A stretch of 64,000 nucleotides of DNA from JBDHDH01 sp039591615 (GCA_039591615.1 JBDHDH010000027.1:1-64000), one strand, 5' to 3'; numbered from the stretch's first letter, positions 1-9,219 are shown. Notes: generated by a model not told the origin, from the sequence alone. Numbers and translations are program-made.

Positions 1-431
1 GCCCAGAATCGCCAGTAATCACTGATGGTCACACCTAGCGCTCTCGCGATCTCACCCTGATCAGGCGCCCGTCCCAGCCAGCTCTCCAATTCACTAACGA
101 CGTGGGCAAGCTGCCGAGCGCGATTACGCGTCGCTCTCGTCATCCAATCGCGGCTGCGCAGCTCGTCGAGAATCGCCCCGTGAATGCGACGCATCGCGTA
201 CGTGCTGAACGCCACTCCACGCGCGGGATCGAAACTCTCGAGGGCCTGCACAAGACCCAGCGTTCCAGAGCTCATCAAATCATCGAGCTCCACCACGCCC
301 TGTACGCTCCTGGCGACGCGATTGGCGCAGCTGTGGACCAGACCCAGGTGTTGCTCGAGCAACTTCGATCTCGCTTCGACGTCTCCCTCTTTCCGGTAAC
401 GTCGCCAGAGTTCCCTGTTGTCGGGTCTCAT
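1..431 (-). CDS. fliA: RNA polymerase sigma factor FliA (sigma-28), C-terminus outside window
   Basis: Flagellar sigma factor that directs RNA polymerase to late flagellar and chemotaxis promoters. Translating the minus strand from the ATG at 431 gives a sigma-70 region 2 with LDDLMSSGTLGLVQALE and FSTYAMRRIHGAILDELR, the order and wording typical of FliA. It continues into region 3 (GRAPDQGEIARALG) and leaves the window after about 143 codons. The start overlaps the stop of the flhG-like gene as ATGA, so the two are translationally coupled, matching the common flhF-flhG-fliA order. Two sigma-28-like promoters near 3 kb are possible targets. Confidence 0.9.
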   Translation of the reverse strand, partial: MRPDNRELWRRYRKEGDVEARSKLLEQHLGLVHSCANRVARSVQGVVELDDLMSSGTLGLVQALESFDPARGVAFSTYAMRRIHGAILDELRSRDWMTRATRNRARQLAHVVSELESWLGRAPDQGEIARALGVTISDYWRFW

Positions 432-1291
432 CGCGCTTCTCCCCCTGAGTGTGACTGGACCGAGCCGGCGCCGGCGCCGAACACCCAGGGGTGATCGGCA
501 ATGATTTGCGAAATCGCATCAGAAGCAGGGCCTGGGGTATCTAGCTCAACCGACGGTCCGGACCCCCGCGTGGTGGAGTGCAGGTTCGCGTCGGCCGGAA
601 CACATCCGAGGTAGCCGAGCTCCCTGCGGAGAGCGCCTGCACACTGCGCCGCCAGTTGCTCGAAGGCGTCCAGTCCCTCGGCCGCATCGCGCGTCCGGTT
701 GGCGATCACATAGATCGGCAATTGTGGGAGTTGGTAGTCGACGATCTTGATGAGTGCGTATGAGTTCGTGATGGCGGAGGGCTCCGACATCAGCACGACA
801 AGCAGCCGGCTCGCACCCATAGCAGAAGCACGCACCACGCTCTCGAGACCAGGCCCCGCATCGACGATCACCACGTCGAAACCATCGTAGAGCGTGCTCA
901 GTTGGTAATGCAGTCGAGCGCGGTCCGTCGCATTCAATGCGTACATTGCTTCGTCACCGGAGTCTGCCGGCAAGAGCCACAGGTTGTTCGTCACCGATTG
1001 AACGAGAGATTGCGGCTGAGCGGCGCCGGTCAGGACCCCATGAAGCGAGCCGCGCGGGGATACGTTCAGCAGTACATGGAGATTCCCGAGGTTCTGCGAG
1101 CCGTCCAACAAGAGCACGCGACGCCCCTGTTGTGCGAGCTTTACGCCACACATCACGGTGAGCGCGGAAGCACCGACACCGCCTTTTGCGCTTCCAACCA
1201 CCAACACCGCGGGTCCCCTCCTCGCATCTGCCTGAAGGACCGTACGATTTGGGGGCTGGGCGTCCGGCATTACATGGTGCGTCGGAACCAT
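428..1291 (-). CDS. flhG: FlhG/MinD-like flagellar ATPase with a degenerate P-loop
   Basis: A 287-residue SIMIBI-class ATPase-like protein. FlhG proteins act with FlhF to set flagellar number and position. The MinD-type framework is clear: AKGGVGAS near residue 37, VLLLDGSQNLGNLHVLL after it, and the switch II strand VVIVDAGPG. The deviant Walker A should read KGGVGKT/S. Here the signature lysine is kept but the P-loop lysine is alanine, and the second aspartate of the usual DxD is serine. It probably binds or hydrolyses ATP poorly. It is coupled to fliA by a 4-base overlap. The start could also be the ATG at 1270; neither has a strong ribosome binding site. Confidence 0.8.
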   Translation of the reverse strand: MVPTHHVMPDAQPPNRTVLQADARRGPAVLVVGSAKGGVGASALTVMCGVKLAQQGRRVLLLDGSQNLGNLHVLLNVSPRGSLHGVLTGAAQPQSLVQSVTNNLWLLPADSGDEAMYALNATDRARLHYQLSTLYDGFDVVIVDAGPGLESVVRASAMGASRLLVVLMSEPSAITNSYALIKIVDYQLPQLPIYVIANRTRDAAEGLDAFEQLAAQCAGALRRELGYLGCVPADANLHSTTRGSGPSVELDTPGPASDAISQIIADHPWVFGAGAGSVQSHSGGEAR

Positions 1292-1618
1292 CCGACGCTC
1301 AGTGCCGCTGAGCTTCCCAGACGTGACCCCGGAAGGATCGCTCCACTCTCGGGATGTGATTCGCGCACGTGCGACTCCCTTTCAACCCGAGGTCACGCAA
1401 AGCAATCAGCATACCGAAGAGCACCCCGGCGCGTGGTGGGACTTCCATCCAGGCGCAACCCACTACCTTGGAAAGAGTTACACTGGTGCAGGGTCAGCGA
1501 ACTGGGGCTTCGCCTCTAAGAGAGAGGAAGGGCCGACTCATCGATTTCGGAAGAAAATGCCGGTCACGAACGGACGATCATTCCGCTGATCGCAGCTTGA
1601 TCCGATCAGGGGCGGCGC
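1292..1618. other. Intergenic gap without a supported gene
   Basis: This 327-base stretch separates the NtrC-like gene from the flhG-like gene. The frames crossing it have no recognisable protein. It should contain the promoter for flhG-fliA on the minus strand, but I found neither a GG-N10-GC sigma-54 element nor a clear sigma-28 element in it. Confidence 0.4.
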
Positions 1619-2962
1619 TTACGCGCTGCGGGGCTTGAGCTTGTTTCGGAGGGTGCGTTCCGAGATGCCGAGCAGTTTGGCGGCACGAGAACGGTGTCCG
1701 CCCGTTTCCTCCAGGGCGCGCTCGATGGCCACCCGCTCGAGTTCCTCGAGGTTCAGTGGCAGGTCGGCAGACTGGGAGGCAGGGTTGCTCCATGCTGGGG
1801 AGACCGGTAACCGAAAGTCCTCGGCCCGCAGCCGTCGCCCTCCCGAGAGGATCCACGCGCGCTCGACGGCATGCGCTAGCTCCCTGACGTTGCCGGGCCA
1901 ATCGTACGCTTGAAGTATGTCCAGTGCACGCTGCTCGATGGAGGTTGGCTCCTTCCCTTCCTGCTCCGCCGCTCGTTTGAGGAAGTAATTCGCCAAGCGC
2001 GGTATGTCCGCACGCCGCTCGCGAAGCGAAGGCGTGTGTATCGGCACGACACTCAACCGGTAGAAGAGATCGGCCCGAAACCGACCGGTGTTGGTCTCTT
2101 CTTCCAGGTTCCGATTGGTCGTGGCGATGATTCTCACATCGACGTTGATGGTCTCGTCTCCTCCCACGCGCTCGAATTCTTGTTCCTGAACAACCCGCAA
2201 GAGTTTGGCTTGCAGGTCGAGTTGCATCTCGGAGATTTCGTCCAGCAGGAGGCTACCGCCGTCGGCTCGTTCAAACGCTCCCCGAAATCGCGACGTCGCC
2301 CCCGTGAATGCCCCCTTTTCGTGCCCGAACAACGCACTCTCAACGAGGTTGCTCGGCATAGCCGCACAATTCAGGATGATGAAGGGCTTGTCAGCACGAG
2401 GGCTCGCATCGTGGAGCGCGCGCGCAAAGAGCTCCTTGCCGGTGCCGGATTCCCCTTGCAACAGCACCGTCGCACGAGTCGGAGCAACCGTCGCAATCAC
2501 GTCGAGAACCAAGCGAAGCGCATCACTTTCACCCACAATGGCGCGTTGTCCACGAAGCGACCTGAGCTCGAGGCGGAAGGCTTCATTCTCTCGCCGGAGT
2601 CGAACGACTTCTAACGCTTGATTCACCGCGATCCGTAGTGACTCTGCGCGAACCGGCTTGGTTAGGTAATCAACGGCACCGTGACGCATCGAGGTTACCG
2701 CATTCTCGACACTGGCGTACCCGGTCACGATGATCACGGGGATTTCGTAACTGCCTTCGCGAAGTCTCCGGAGCAGGTCGAGGCCGGTCTCATTGGGCAT
2801 CGAATAGTCGCTGATGATCAGGTCGGGGGCCCTCCAATCAACCACCTTCATCGCCTCGGCCACGCTGTTGGCCAGGATAGGCTCATGGCCCACCTCGCGA
2901 AGAGCGCGCTCGACCAGCACTGCAACCGATGGTTCGTCGTCGACACAGAGAATCGTTGCCAT
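1619..2962 (-). CDS. Sigma-54-dependent response regulator, NtrC family
   Basis: About 447 residues in three domains. The N-terminal receiver (ILCVDDEPSV, phospho-acceptor in LIISDYSMP, lysine in LTKPV) is followed by a central AAA+ domain with GESGTGKE (Walker A), the sigma-54 contact loop GAFTGA and LLLDEISEM. The C-terminal Fis-type helix-turn-helix reads RSRAAKLLGISERTLRNKL. This architecture activates RpoN promoters by ATP-driven remodelling. The ATG at 2962 places the receiver directly at the N-terminus; a GTG at 3007 would add 15 unconserved residues. The FlhG/FliA neighbourhood suggests a flagellar class II activator, but a general NtrC/AtoC role is equally possible. A sigma-54 promoter is seen at 50600. 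Confidence 0.9.
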   Translation of the reverse strand: MATILCVDDEPSVAVLVERALREVGHEPILANSVAEAMKVVDWRAPDLIISDYSMPNETGLDLLRRLREGSYEIPVIIVTGYASVENAVTSMRHGAVDYLTKPVRAESLRIAVNQALEVVRLRRENEAFRLELRSLRGQRAIVGESDALRLVLDVIATVAPTRATVLLQGESGTGKELFARALHDASPRADKPFIILNCAAMPSNLVESALFGHEKGAFTGATSRFRGAFERADGGSLLLDEISEMQLDLQAKLLRVVQEQEFERVGGDETINVDVRIIATTNRNLEEETNTGRFRADLFYRLSVVPIHTPSLRERRADIPRLANYFLKRAAEQEGKEPTSIEQRALDILQAYDWPGNVRELAHAVERAWILSGGRRLRAEDFRLPVSPAWSNPASQSADLPLNLEELERVAIERALEETGGHRSRAAKLLGISERTLRNKLKPRSA

Positions 2963-3013
2963 GAGACGGTGTTTGTGACCTGCCGTGTTTTGAGGGTTCG
3001 GTTCCACCGCCGC

Positions 3014-3041
3014 TAAAGATTTGACATCATCATGCCGATAG
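3014..3041 (+). promoter_or_regulatory. Candidate sigma-28 (FliA) promoter 1
   Basis: TAAAGATT at 3014-3021, twelve bases, then GCCGATAG at 3034-3041. The enteric sigma-28 consensus is TAAAGTTT-N11-GCCGATAA, so each box differs at one base and the spacer is one base longer. Transcription would run rightwards towards the FlgM-like gene, and possibly on into the kinase and pilus cluster. Confidence 0.6.
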
Positions 3042-3192
3042 CAACTGGTTCGGGCGAGACGCAGTGCCTCGATCCGATTCAGAATCCCGCCTGAGCCTGC
3101 CGACGCAATCAGCCCGGGACTTCCGAACGCCCATGCGTCGCTACCTCGCCATCCCTCCCATCCCTAGGCGACCCCGCGCAGCCGTGGCCAAC

Positions 3193-3220
3193 TCAAGCTT
3201 GATGAGCCAACAGCCGATAA
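3193..3220 (+). promoter_or_regulatory. Candidate sigma-28 (FliA) promoter 2
   Basis: TCAAGCTT at 3193-3200, twelve bases, then a perfect GCCGATAA at 3213-3220. The spacer length is the same as in promoter 1. A start site near 3228 would leave a leader of about 80 bases before the ATG at 3310, which favours that start for the FlgM-like protein over the GTG at 3064. Confidence 0.6.
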
Positions 3221-3309
3221 TCGCCGTCAGCGGAAGCCCACTATCCAGGCATGGTGTCGATGGAAGCTTCACTCCCGTTCAGGACCGGCCGTCCGCTGCG
3301 GTCAACATC

Positions 3310-3630
3310 ATGTGGCTGAATCCGTTGGATGGCGAAAACCCAACGCCTTCTGGCAATGGTCGCGCTACCCACGCGACCGGCGGATCGCTGAACGAACCCG
3401 CGTCAGAACAGCGCCGTGACTCCTCGGCCACGGACGTCGAGCACCCTGAGATGAGCAGCGCGCACGGGACAGACGAATCTCAACCATCACCTGCCCGGCT
3501 GACGGCAGACCGCCTCCGGAAGGTCCTCGAACGGGTGACCAGCGGCTTTTACGACAGCCCTGAGGTGATTCATCGGGTTGCGGAGCAGGTAGAAGACGAG
3601 CTCGCCCGGGGGGACGATGGAAACAAGTGA
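3310..3630 (+). CDS. flgM: FlgM-like anti-sigma-28 factor
   Basis: FlgM binds and inhibits FliA until the hook is complete. The C-terminal third reads RLTADRLRKVLERVTSGFYD followed by SPEVIHRVAEQVEDEL. This matches the pattern of the FlgM C-terminal helices: a basic amphipathic helix, G-x-Y/F-x-V/D, then a helix ending in L. The N-terminus MWLNPLDG resembles the short M-I-x-N/D-P-L start common in FlgM, and the middle is disordered-looking and polar, as in the family. From the ATG at 3310 it has 106 residues, a normal FlgM length. The open frame extends back to a GTG at 3064 (188 residues), but a sigma-28-like promoter lies inside that extension. Confidence 0.6.
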   Translation: MWLNPLDGENPTPSGNGRATHATGGSLNEPASEQRRDSSATDVEHPEMSSAHGTDESQPSPARLTADRLRKVLERVTSGFYDSPEVIHRVAEQVEDELARGDDGNK

Positions 3631-3687
3631 CGGGGAACACAGTCGCTGGAGGTCCAGGGTTACAAAGTTGCTTTGGAGGGGCATCGG

Positions 3688-6600
3688 ATGAATGACGAGT
3701 CGCTGACACCGACCAGTGATATCGCCAGCCGGCGGGCGCGATCGTCGTTGCTGACGTGGCGACCGCAGGCCGACGAGCAGGATCGCCGACTCACGGAGCA
3801 CGTAGAGAGGGCGGTACGGGAAGCCCTGGCGTCCCGCCTGCTGTTCGAGAGCCCCCTGGGTGAGGTCGCGAATCTGGTCCTCCTGACGGTGGTCGCGACT
3901 CTCGTCTGGGGGGTGGCGCGGCCGCTGGTATTGATTCCCTGGCTCGCAGCGGTGGCCGCGGCTACCATCGTCCGGGCCGTCGTGCGGCGGCACCTGGCCA
4001 CGAAGAGGCACCCGCCGGCCTATCGCACGAGGATGATTCGCAACAGCGTGCTGGCATCGGGTCTCGCGTGGGGCGCGGGTGCAGCGGTGGTCGCACCGGG
4101 CATGCCCTTCGAGTACTTCGCGCTCATCATGGTGGTATTCGCCGGGCTCGCCGCCGGTGGGACGGCAACGTTGGTGGCGGACCCCAGGAGCTTCTACGCG
4201 TTCACGAGCGCGCTCCTCGTACCTCTCACCCTCGGGATCTTGGCGGCTGGGCTAACCCGCCCGTATCTCGCCGCGGTCGCCCTCGTCGCTCTCTTTGCGG
4301 TCACGCTCGTGTTGATCTATCGCCGGGGTCACCGCACGCTGTGCGACCAGCTACGAACCGCAGCCCGCCTGGAGTTCAGCGAAGCCGAGGCGGCACGGGA
4401 GCGGGGTTTCCTCGACGCGGTGCTGAGCAGCGCTCCGAGCGCCATCGCCACCGTACGAAGAGATGGACGAATCGAGGGAGTCAATCCGGCGTTCGAGCGT
4501 CTGTTCGGTTACGGCGCCGAAGATGCGGTAGGGCGAGATCTCAATGAGCTGATCGCGCCCGCACCGTCGCCTGATGTCGCGGAGCAACTGAGCGAACGGA
4601 TGGAAGACGCCCAGTCGATCGTCACCGAACTCGTCCGGCGAAGGCGGGACGGTAGCCTGGTGCCAGTTCGCGCGTCCTCGGCTGCTGTGCAGTTGGTGGA
4701 TGAGGACATCATGCTCGTGCTGTATGACGACATCTCAGACATGAAAAAGGCCGAACACGCCCTGCGTGATGCGGAACGGCAATATCGTAGTCTCGTGGAA
4801 TCGGCGTCCGATCTGGTTTGGAAGGTCGATGGTGACGGGTCCTGGACGTTCTTGAATGCCGCATGCGAGCGAATCTACGGTGCCACACCAGATGCATTTC
4901 TGGGCAGGCCGTTCGCTGAGCAGGCCGATCCGTCGCATGTCGACCGCGATCTCGCAGCGATCGGACGAGTTCTCGGTGGGGATGAGCTCGTCGATCACGA
5001 GACGGTACATCTGGCAGCAGGTGGCGAGTCGAAGCACTTGAGCTTCGCCGCCAGGCCTCTTCGGGATGCCACCGGGGCTATCGTCGGTGCTCATGGAATC
5101 GCGCGAGACGTGTCCGAGCGCGCGGCAGCTCTGCAAGCGCTCGTACAGGCCCGAGACGAGGCAGAGCGGGCCGTCGAGGCGAAGAGCGCGTTTCTCGCGA
5201 ACATGAGCCACGAAATCCGCACACCGATGAACGGTGTGCTCGGGATGCTCGAGTTGCTCATGGATACCCCTCTGGACATGGAGCAGCTGCGTTCGGCGGA
5301 GCTTGCTCGGAGTTCGGCGGAGGCACTGCTCCACATCATCAACGACATCCTCGACTTCTCGAAGATCGAGGCCGGGAATCTAGAGCTCGAAGAGATACCA
5401 TTCGATTTGGCCGGGTTGGTGGATTCCGCGGTACGCTTGTTGGCACCTCGTGCATCCGAGCGGGGAGTCGAACTCCTCTACGACCTGTCGCCAACGCTGC
5501 CTCGAATGGTGCGTGGCGATCCCAGCCGGTTGCGGCAAGTCCTCACGAACCTCGTCAGCAACGCGGTGAAATTCACGCACGAGGGGGAAATCGTCGTCAC
5601 CGCCTCGTCCGTCAGCGGCTCAAATGATACGACGGTCATTGCATTCTCGGTCCGAGACACCGGCATCGGGATTCCCCCAGACAAACTAGAATCGATCTTT
5701 GGAGAGTTCAGCCAGGCGGACGTTTCGACGACGCGTCGCTACGGGGGGACGGGGCTCGGGCTGGCCATCGCCCGCAAGATCACTCGCGTGATGGGGGGTG
5801 AACTGAAGGTGAGCAGCGAAGAGGGACAGGGCAGTGAATTTGCCTTCGCAATCCCCCTGGCCGTTGAGAGCGATACCGAGGCCATCGTCACGCCGCCAGC
5901 CATTGGGCGACTGGAAGGGCTCCAGGGCATCGTGGTGGACGACAATCCGACCAATCGCCGCATAGTCCGAGGCATGTTGGCGACCGCCGGAGTGACAGTC
6001 GACGAAGCGCCGGGTGCGGATGCCGCTCTGGATGCCATTCGACAAGCGGCATCCAGCGGCGCCCCGTACGCCGTGGCGATCATCGACGGGTACATGCCGG
6101 AGCGGGACGGGTTTGACCTGGCGCGCACGATGCGGGACCTCCCCGACCTCGCCGCCACCCGCGTCATGATGCTCACGTCGGCGGGGCAGCGGGGCGATGG
6201 CCAACGGTGCCGGGAGCTTGGCATTTCGGCTTATCTCACGAAGCCGGTATCGCGTATCGAGCTGTTGGAAGCCACCGCCGCGATGATGGGAGGTTTGTCG
6301 ACGGACCACGAGTTGATCACACGGCACTCGATCGAAGAGACCCGACGGCATGTCCGCATTCTCCTGGCGGAGGACAATCCGGTGAACCAAGAGGTGGCAG
6401 CCGCCATGCTTCGGCGCCGCGGCCATCGGGTGGACATCGTGGGCGACGGTCAGGCAGCGGTCGCCGCGGCCCACACCCAGGAATACGACTTGATACTGAT
6501 GGATGTTCAAATGCCAGTGTTAGACGGCTTGGCAGCGACTCAAACCATCCGCCAAACGAAGCAGTTGGCGGACCTGCCAATCGTGGCAATGACGGCCCAT

Positions 6601-7110
6601 GCCATGTCGGGTGAACGGGAACGGTGTCTCGCTGCCGGGATGACCAGCTACTTGCCAAAGCCATTCAAGCCACACGAACTGTTTGCTGCCGTTGAAGGTT
6701 GGGGCGCCACGGTCGCCTCCAAACAACAACTTCCCGATTCGCCTGAAAGCGAGGTGGTGGTGGATCTGGAAGAGTTTCGCCGATCGATGCGAGAGGCCGG
6801 CGTGGAGGACGCGGTTGGCACGCTGTTGGAGACGTTCCTGCAGGACGCGCCCGGGCGTATGCAGGCATTGGGCCGGGCGGCGGCAACAGCCGACACCTCG
6901 GCTCTCGAAGCGTCCGCCCACGCGTTCAAGTCGGCGGCCCGTACCATTATGGCTCGTCGGCTCGCCGACCTCTTACAAGAACTCGAAGACGCGGGCGAGC
7001 GTGGAGACACTGAGAAAGGGGTCAGCCTGATGCCAGTCGTCGAGGAAGCGTATACCGCGGTCATACAGTATCTCGAAGCCGCCATGCCTCGGGAGCCGGC
7101 GTATGGATAA
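3688..7110 (+). CDS. Hybrid sensor histidine kinase with two PAS, two receivers and Hpt
   Basis: A membrane phosphorelay protein of 1140 residues. The order is a cluster of hydrophobic segments (about 55-210), PAS domains from about 240 and 365, HisKA with H508 in SHEIRTPMNG, and HATPase_c with NLVSNAVKFT, DTGIGIP and GGTGLGLAIARK. Two receivers follow (DDNPTNRR with IIDGYMP; AEDNPVNQE with LILMDVQMP), then a C-terminal Hpt with H1078 in SAHAFKSAA. This is the BarA/ArcB layout with an extra receiver. The start at 3688 has GGAGGGG six bases upstream; a TTG at 3673 is less likely. Its stop overlaps the next gene by 8 bases, so it probably feeds signals into the ATPase-receiver and HD-GYP proteins that follow. 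Confidence 0.93.
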   Translation: MNDESLTPTSDIASRRARSSLLTWRPQADEQDRRLTEHVERAVREALASRLLFESPLGEVANLVLLTVVATLVWGVARPLVLIPWLAAVAAATIVRAVVRRHLATKRHPPAYRTRMIRNSVLASGLAWGAGAAVVAPGMPFEYFALIMVVFAGLAAGGTATLVADPRSFYAFTSALLVPLTLGILAAGLTRPYLAAVALVALFAVTLVLIYRRGHRTLCDQLRTAARLEFSEAEAARERGFLDAVLSSAPSAIATVRRDGRIEGVNPAFERLFGYGAEDAVGRDLNELIAPAPSPDVAEQLSERMEDAQSIVTELVRRRRDGSLVPVRASSAAVQLVDEDIMLVLYDDISDMKKAEHALRDAERQYRSLVESASDLVWKVDGDGSWTFLNAACERIYGATPDAFLGRPFAEQADPSHVDRDLAAIGRVLGGDELVDHETVHLAAGGESKHLSFAARPLRDATGAIVGAHGIARDVSERAAALQALVQARDEAERAVEAKSAFLANMSHEIRTPMNGVLGMLELLMDTPLDMEQLRSAELARSSAEALLHIINDILDFSKIEAGNLELEEIPFDLAGLVDSAVRLLAPRASERGVELLYDLSPTLPRMVRGDPSRLRQVLTNLVSNAVKFTHEGEIVVTASSVSGSNDTTVIAFSVRDTGIGIPPDKLESIFGEFSQADVSTTRRYGGTGLGLAIARKITRVMGGELKVSSEEGQGSEFAFAIPLAVESDTEAIVTPPAIGRLEGLQGIVVDDNPTNRRIVRGMLATAGVTVDEAPGADAALDAIRQAASSGAPYAVAIIDGYMPERDGFDLARTMRDLPDLAATRVMMLTSAGQRGDGQRCRELGISAYLTKPVSRIELLEATAAMMGGLSTDHELITRHSIEETRRHVRILLAEDNPVNQEVAAAMLRRRGHRVDIVGDGQAAVAAAHTQEYDLILMDVQMPVLDGLAATQTIRQTKQLADLPIVAMTAHAMSGERERCLAAGMTSYLPKPFKPHELFAAVEGWGATVASKQQLPDSPESEVVVDLEEFRRSMREAGVEDAVGTLLETFLQDAPGRMQALGRAAATADTSALEASAHAFKSAARTIMARRLADLLQELEDAGERGDTEKGVSLMPVVEEAYTAVIQYLEAAMPREPAYG

Positions 7111-9214
7111 CGTCATGGTGTCCCGGCATTGGATGCAGCAGGTCCTCCAGCGTGCCGGAGTCGACGGGTTCGAGAATCTGGCGTTGACGCCCGGGTTGCC
7201 GGTCGCTGACGTCTGGCGCCAGACCGAGGAAACGTGCGATATCACGGGTCTCGAGCTGGCGCGGCACGTTGCCGCGCACTTCCGTTTGCAGCAGGCTGAT
7301 CTGGGCTCCGCCGAGACCCGGGTTCTCAAGCTCGTCCCCCAGGAGCTGGCCCACCGATTCCGGGTATTCCCGCTCCGAGAAGACGACCGACACCTCGTCG
7401 TCGCCACGAGCGATCCCACGGATCTCGACGCCGAGAAGGCCCTGGGATTTGCCTCGGGTCGGACACCGGTTTTCGAAGTAGCGTCTCCTACCGACCTCGA
7501 GCGGGAGATCGAAGCCGGGTATTCGCCGGACCGGGTCCTGGAAGCGCTCGTGAGCAGCGTGGACTCGGACGTCATTGACGCTGTTCGGATCCTCGATGAG
7601 ACGGAGCCGGAGGCTTTGGGAGCCGATGCCGTCGAATCGGGTCCAGTGGTCAAGCTCACCAACTTGATTCTGCGTGACGCGATCGCGCACCGCGCGAGCG
7701 ACATCCACCTGGAAGCGGGCCGTGGTGCCGGCACGGTGCGGTTCCGCGTTGACGGCGTGCTGTTCAAGTACATGGGAATACCAATGGCGGCGCTGAACCG
7801 GGTGGTGTCGCGAATCAAGATCCTCGGCCGGCTGGATATCGCCGATCGGCTGCGCCCACAGGATGGTCGGGCGCGTGTCCAGATTCGTGACGGAACCTAC
7901 GACTTGCGGATCTCGACGGTTCCTACCCGAGACGCAGAAAAGGCGGTTATCCGGGTCTTGGATCCTCAATCATCGCTGGACCTCGAGGCCCTCGGACTTG
8001 CGAGTGACGCCGTGAAGCGCACCCGAGATCTTCTCGGTCACCGTGATGGGATAATCATCGTCACGGGTCCAACGGGATCCGGGAAGACGACGACGTTGTA
8101 CGCCGCACTTCGGGAGCTCGCCACAGGGCAGATCAACATCATGACCGTCGAGGATCCGGTCGAGTACGAACTGCCGGAAGTCACCCAGATCCAAGTCGAA
8201 GAGCGCCGTGGGGTCACCTTTGCATCGGCGCTCCGAGCGATCCTCCGACAAGATCCGGATGTGATTTTCGTAGGCGAAATCCGTGACCTCGAGACCGCGG
8301 AAGTCGCGGTTCAGGCAAGCATGACCGGCCATCTCGTACTTGCCACCCTCCACACCAATGACGCCCTGAGCGCGATTCAGCGACTGATGGATCTCGGCCT
8401 CGATCGGCCGTCCATCGCGGTGAGCTTGCGCGGTGTCGTTGCGCAACGTCTCGTGCGCCGACTCTGTGAGCGATGCGCGCGGCCTGCCACCGCCGCCCCG
8501 GTGCCGCAGGAGGAAGCCCGGCTAGTGGATGTGTACGGCGTCGAGCCCGTGGCGGTCGCAATGGGCTGCCGCGCGTGCGGCCAAACGGGGTACCGCGGCC
8601 GCTTGGCGGTCGCCGAGGTTGCCGTGATAGAGGAGCGTCTCCAGCAGCTGATCGCTGCGGGCGCACCGTCGGCCGACCTGACGCGAGCGGCCCGTGCCGC
8701 CGGTATGCAAACACTACGGGACGCGGCGCTGGCTCAAGTTCGTGCTGGCTCGACGACTCTCGCCGAACTCGAGCGATCCCTCGGAAAGATGCCGGATCGG
8801 TCGACCCGGCGGGGGCCGACGGAGCCGCACATTCTCCTCGTCGACGACGATGCGGTCAACCGTACACTCGCGAAGGCTCTGCTCACGAAGCACGGCTTCC
8901 GCGTCTCCGAGGCCGGGGACGGCGCCGTCGCCCTCGAGCGATTGGGCAACAGTGAGGATTACGACCTCATGGTTCTCGACCTCGACATGCCGAAGGTCGG
9001 CGGTAGTGAGGTGCTCGGCCGTGTCCGGTCTACCCTGGCGACGGCGGCCCTGCCAGTGGTCGTCCTTACCGGCACCAATGACCCAGACGCCGAGATCCGG
9101 CTCATGGAGAACGGCGCAGACGATTACATCCGCAAGCCAATCGATTCTCCTCGCTTTGTCGCACGCATCCGAGCGGCACTGCGGCGTGCGGGTGCTGGAG
9201 TGGCCGCCGACTAG
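7103..9214 (+). CDS. PilB/GspE-family secretion ATPase with C-terminal receiver domain
   Basis: An assembly ATPase of 703 residues for type IV pili or type II secretion, joined to a response-regulator receiver. The N-terminal ~150 residues resemble the GspE/MshE N-domain. The motor has GPTGSGKTTTLY (K328), IFVGEIRDLETAE (Walker B) and LATLHTND. The zinc site has CERC near 455 and CRAC near 488, followed by GYRGRLAVAE. From about 575 comes a complete receiver: LLVDDDAVNR, MVLDLDMP, VVLTGT and YIRKP. Fusing a receiver to the motor suggests direct phospho-control of pilus or secretion activity. It overlaps the hybrid kinase gene and lies 5 bases before the next gene. No PilC/GspF-like platform protein is in the window. 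Confidence 0.9.
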   Translation: MDNVMVSRHWMQQVLQRAGVDGFENLALTPGLPVADVWRQTEETCDITGLELARHVAAHFRLQQADLGSAETRVLKLVPQELAHRFRVFPLREDDRHLVVATSDPTDLDAEKALGFASGRTPVFEVASPTDLEREIEAGYSPDRVLEALVSSVDSDVIDAVRILDETEPEALGADAVESGPVVKLTNLILRDAIAHRASDIHLEAGRGAGTVRFRVDGVLFKYMGIPMAALNRVVSRIKILGRLDIADRLRPQDGRARVQIRDGTYDLRISTVPTRDAEKAVIRVLDPQSSLDLEALGLASDAVKRTRDLLGHRDGIIIVTGPTGSGKTTTLYAALRELATGQINIMTVEDPVEYELPEVTQIQVEERRGVTFASALRAILRQDPDVIFVGEIRDLETAEVAVQASMTGHLVLATLHTNDALSAIQRLMDLGLDRPSIAVSLRGVVAQRLVRRLCERCARPATAAPVPQEEARLVDVYGVEPVAVAMGCRACGQTGYRGRLAVAEVAVIEERLQQLIAAGAPSADLTRAARAAGMQTLRDAALAQVRAGSTTLAELERSLGKMPDRSTRRGPTEPHILLVDDDAVNRTLAKALLTKHGFRVSEAGDGAVALERLGNSEDYDLMVLDLDMPKVGGSEVLGRVRSTLATAALPVVVLTGTNDPDAEIRLMENGADDYIRKPIDSPRFVARIRAALRRAGAGVAAD

Positions 9215-9219
9215 CCGAC

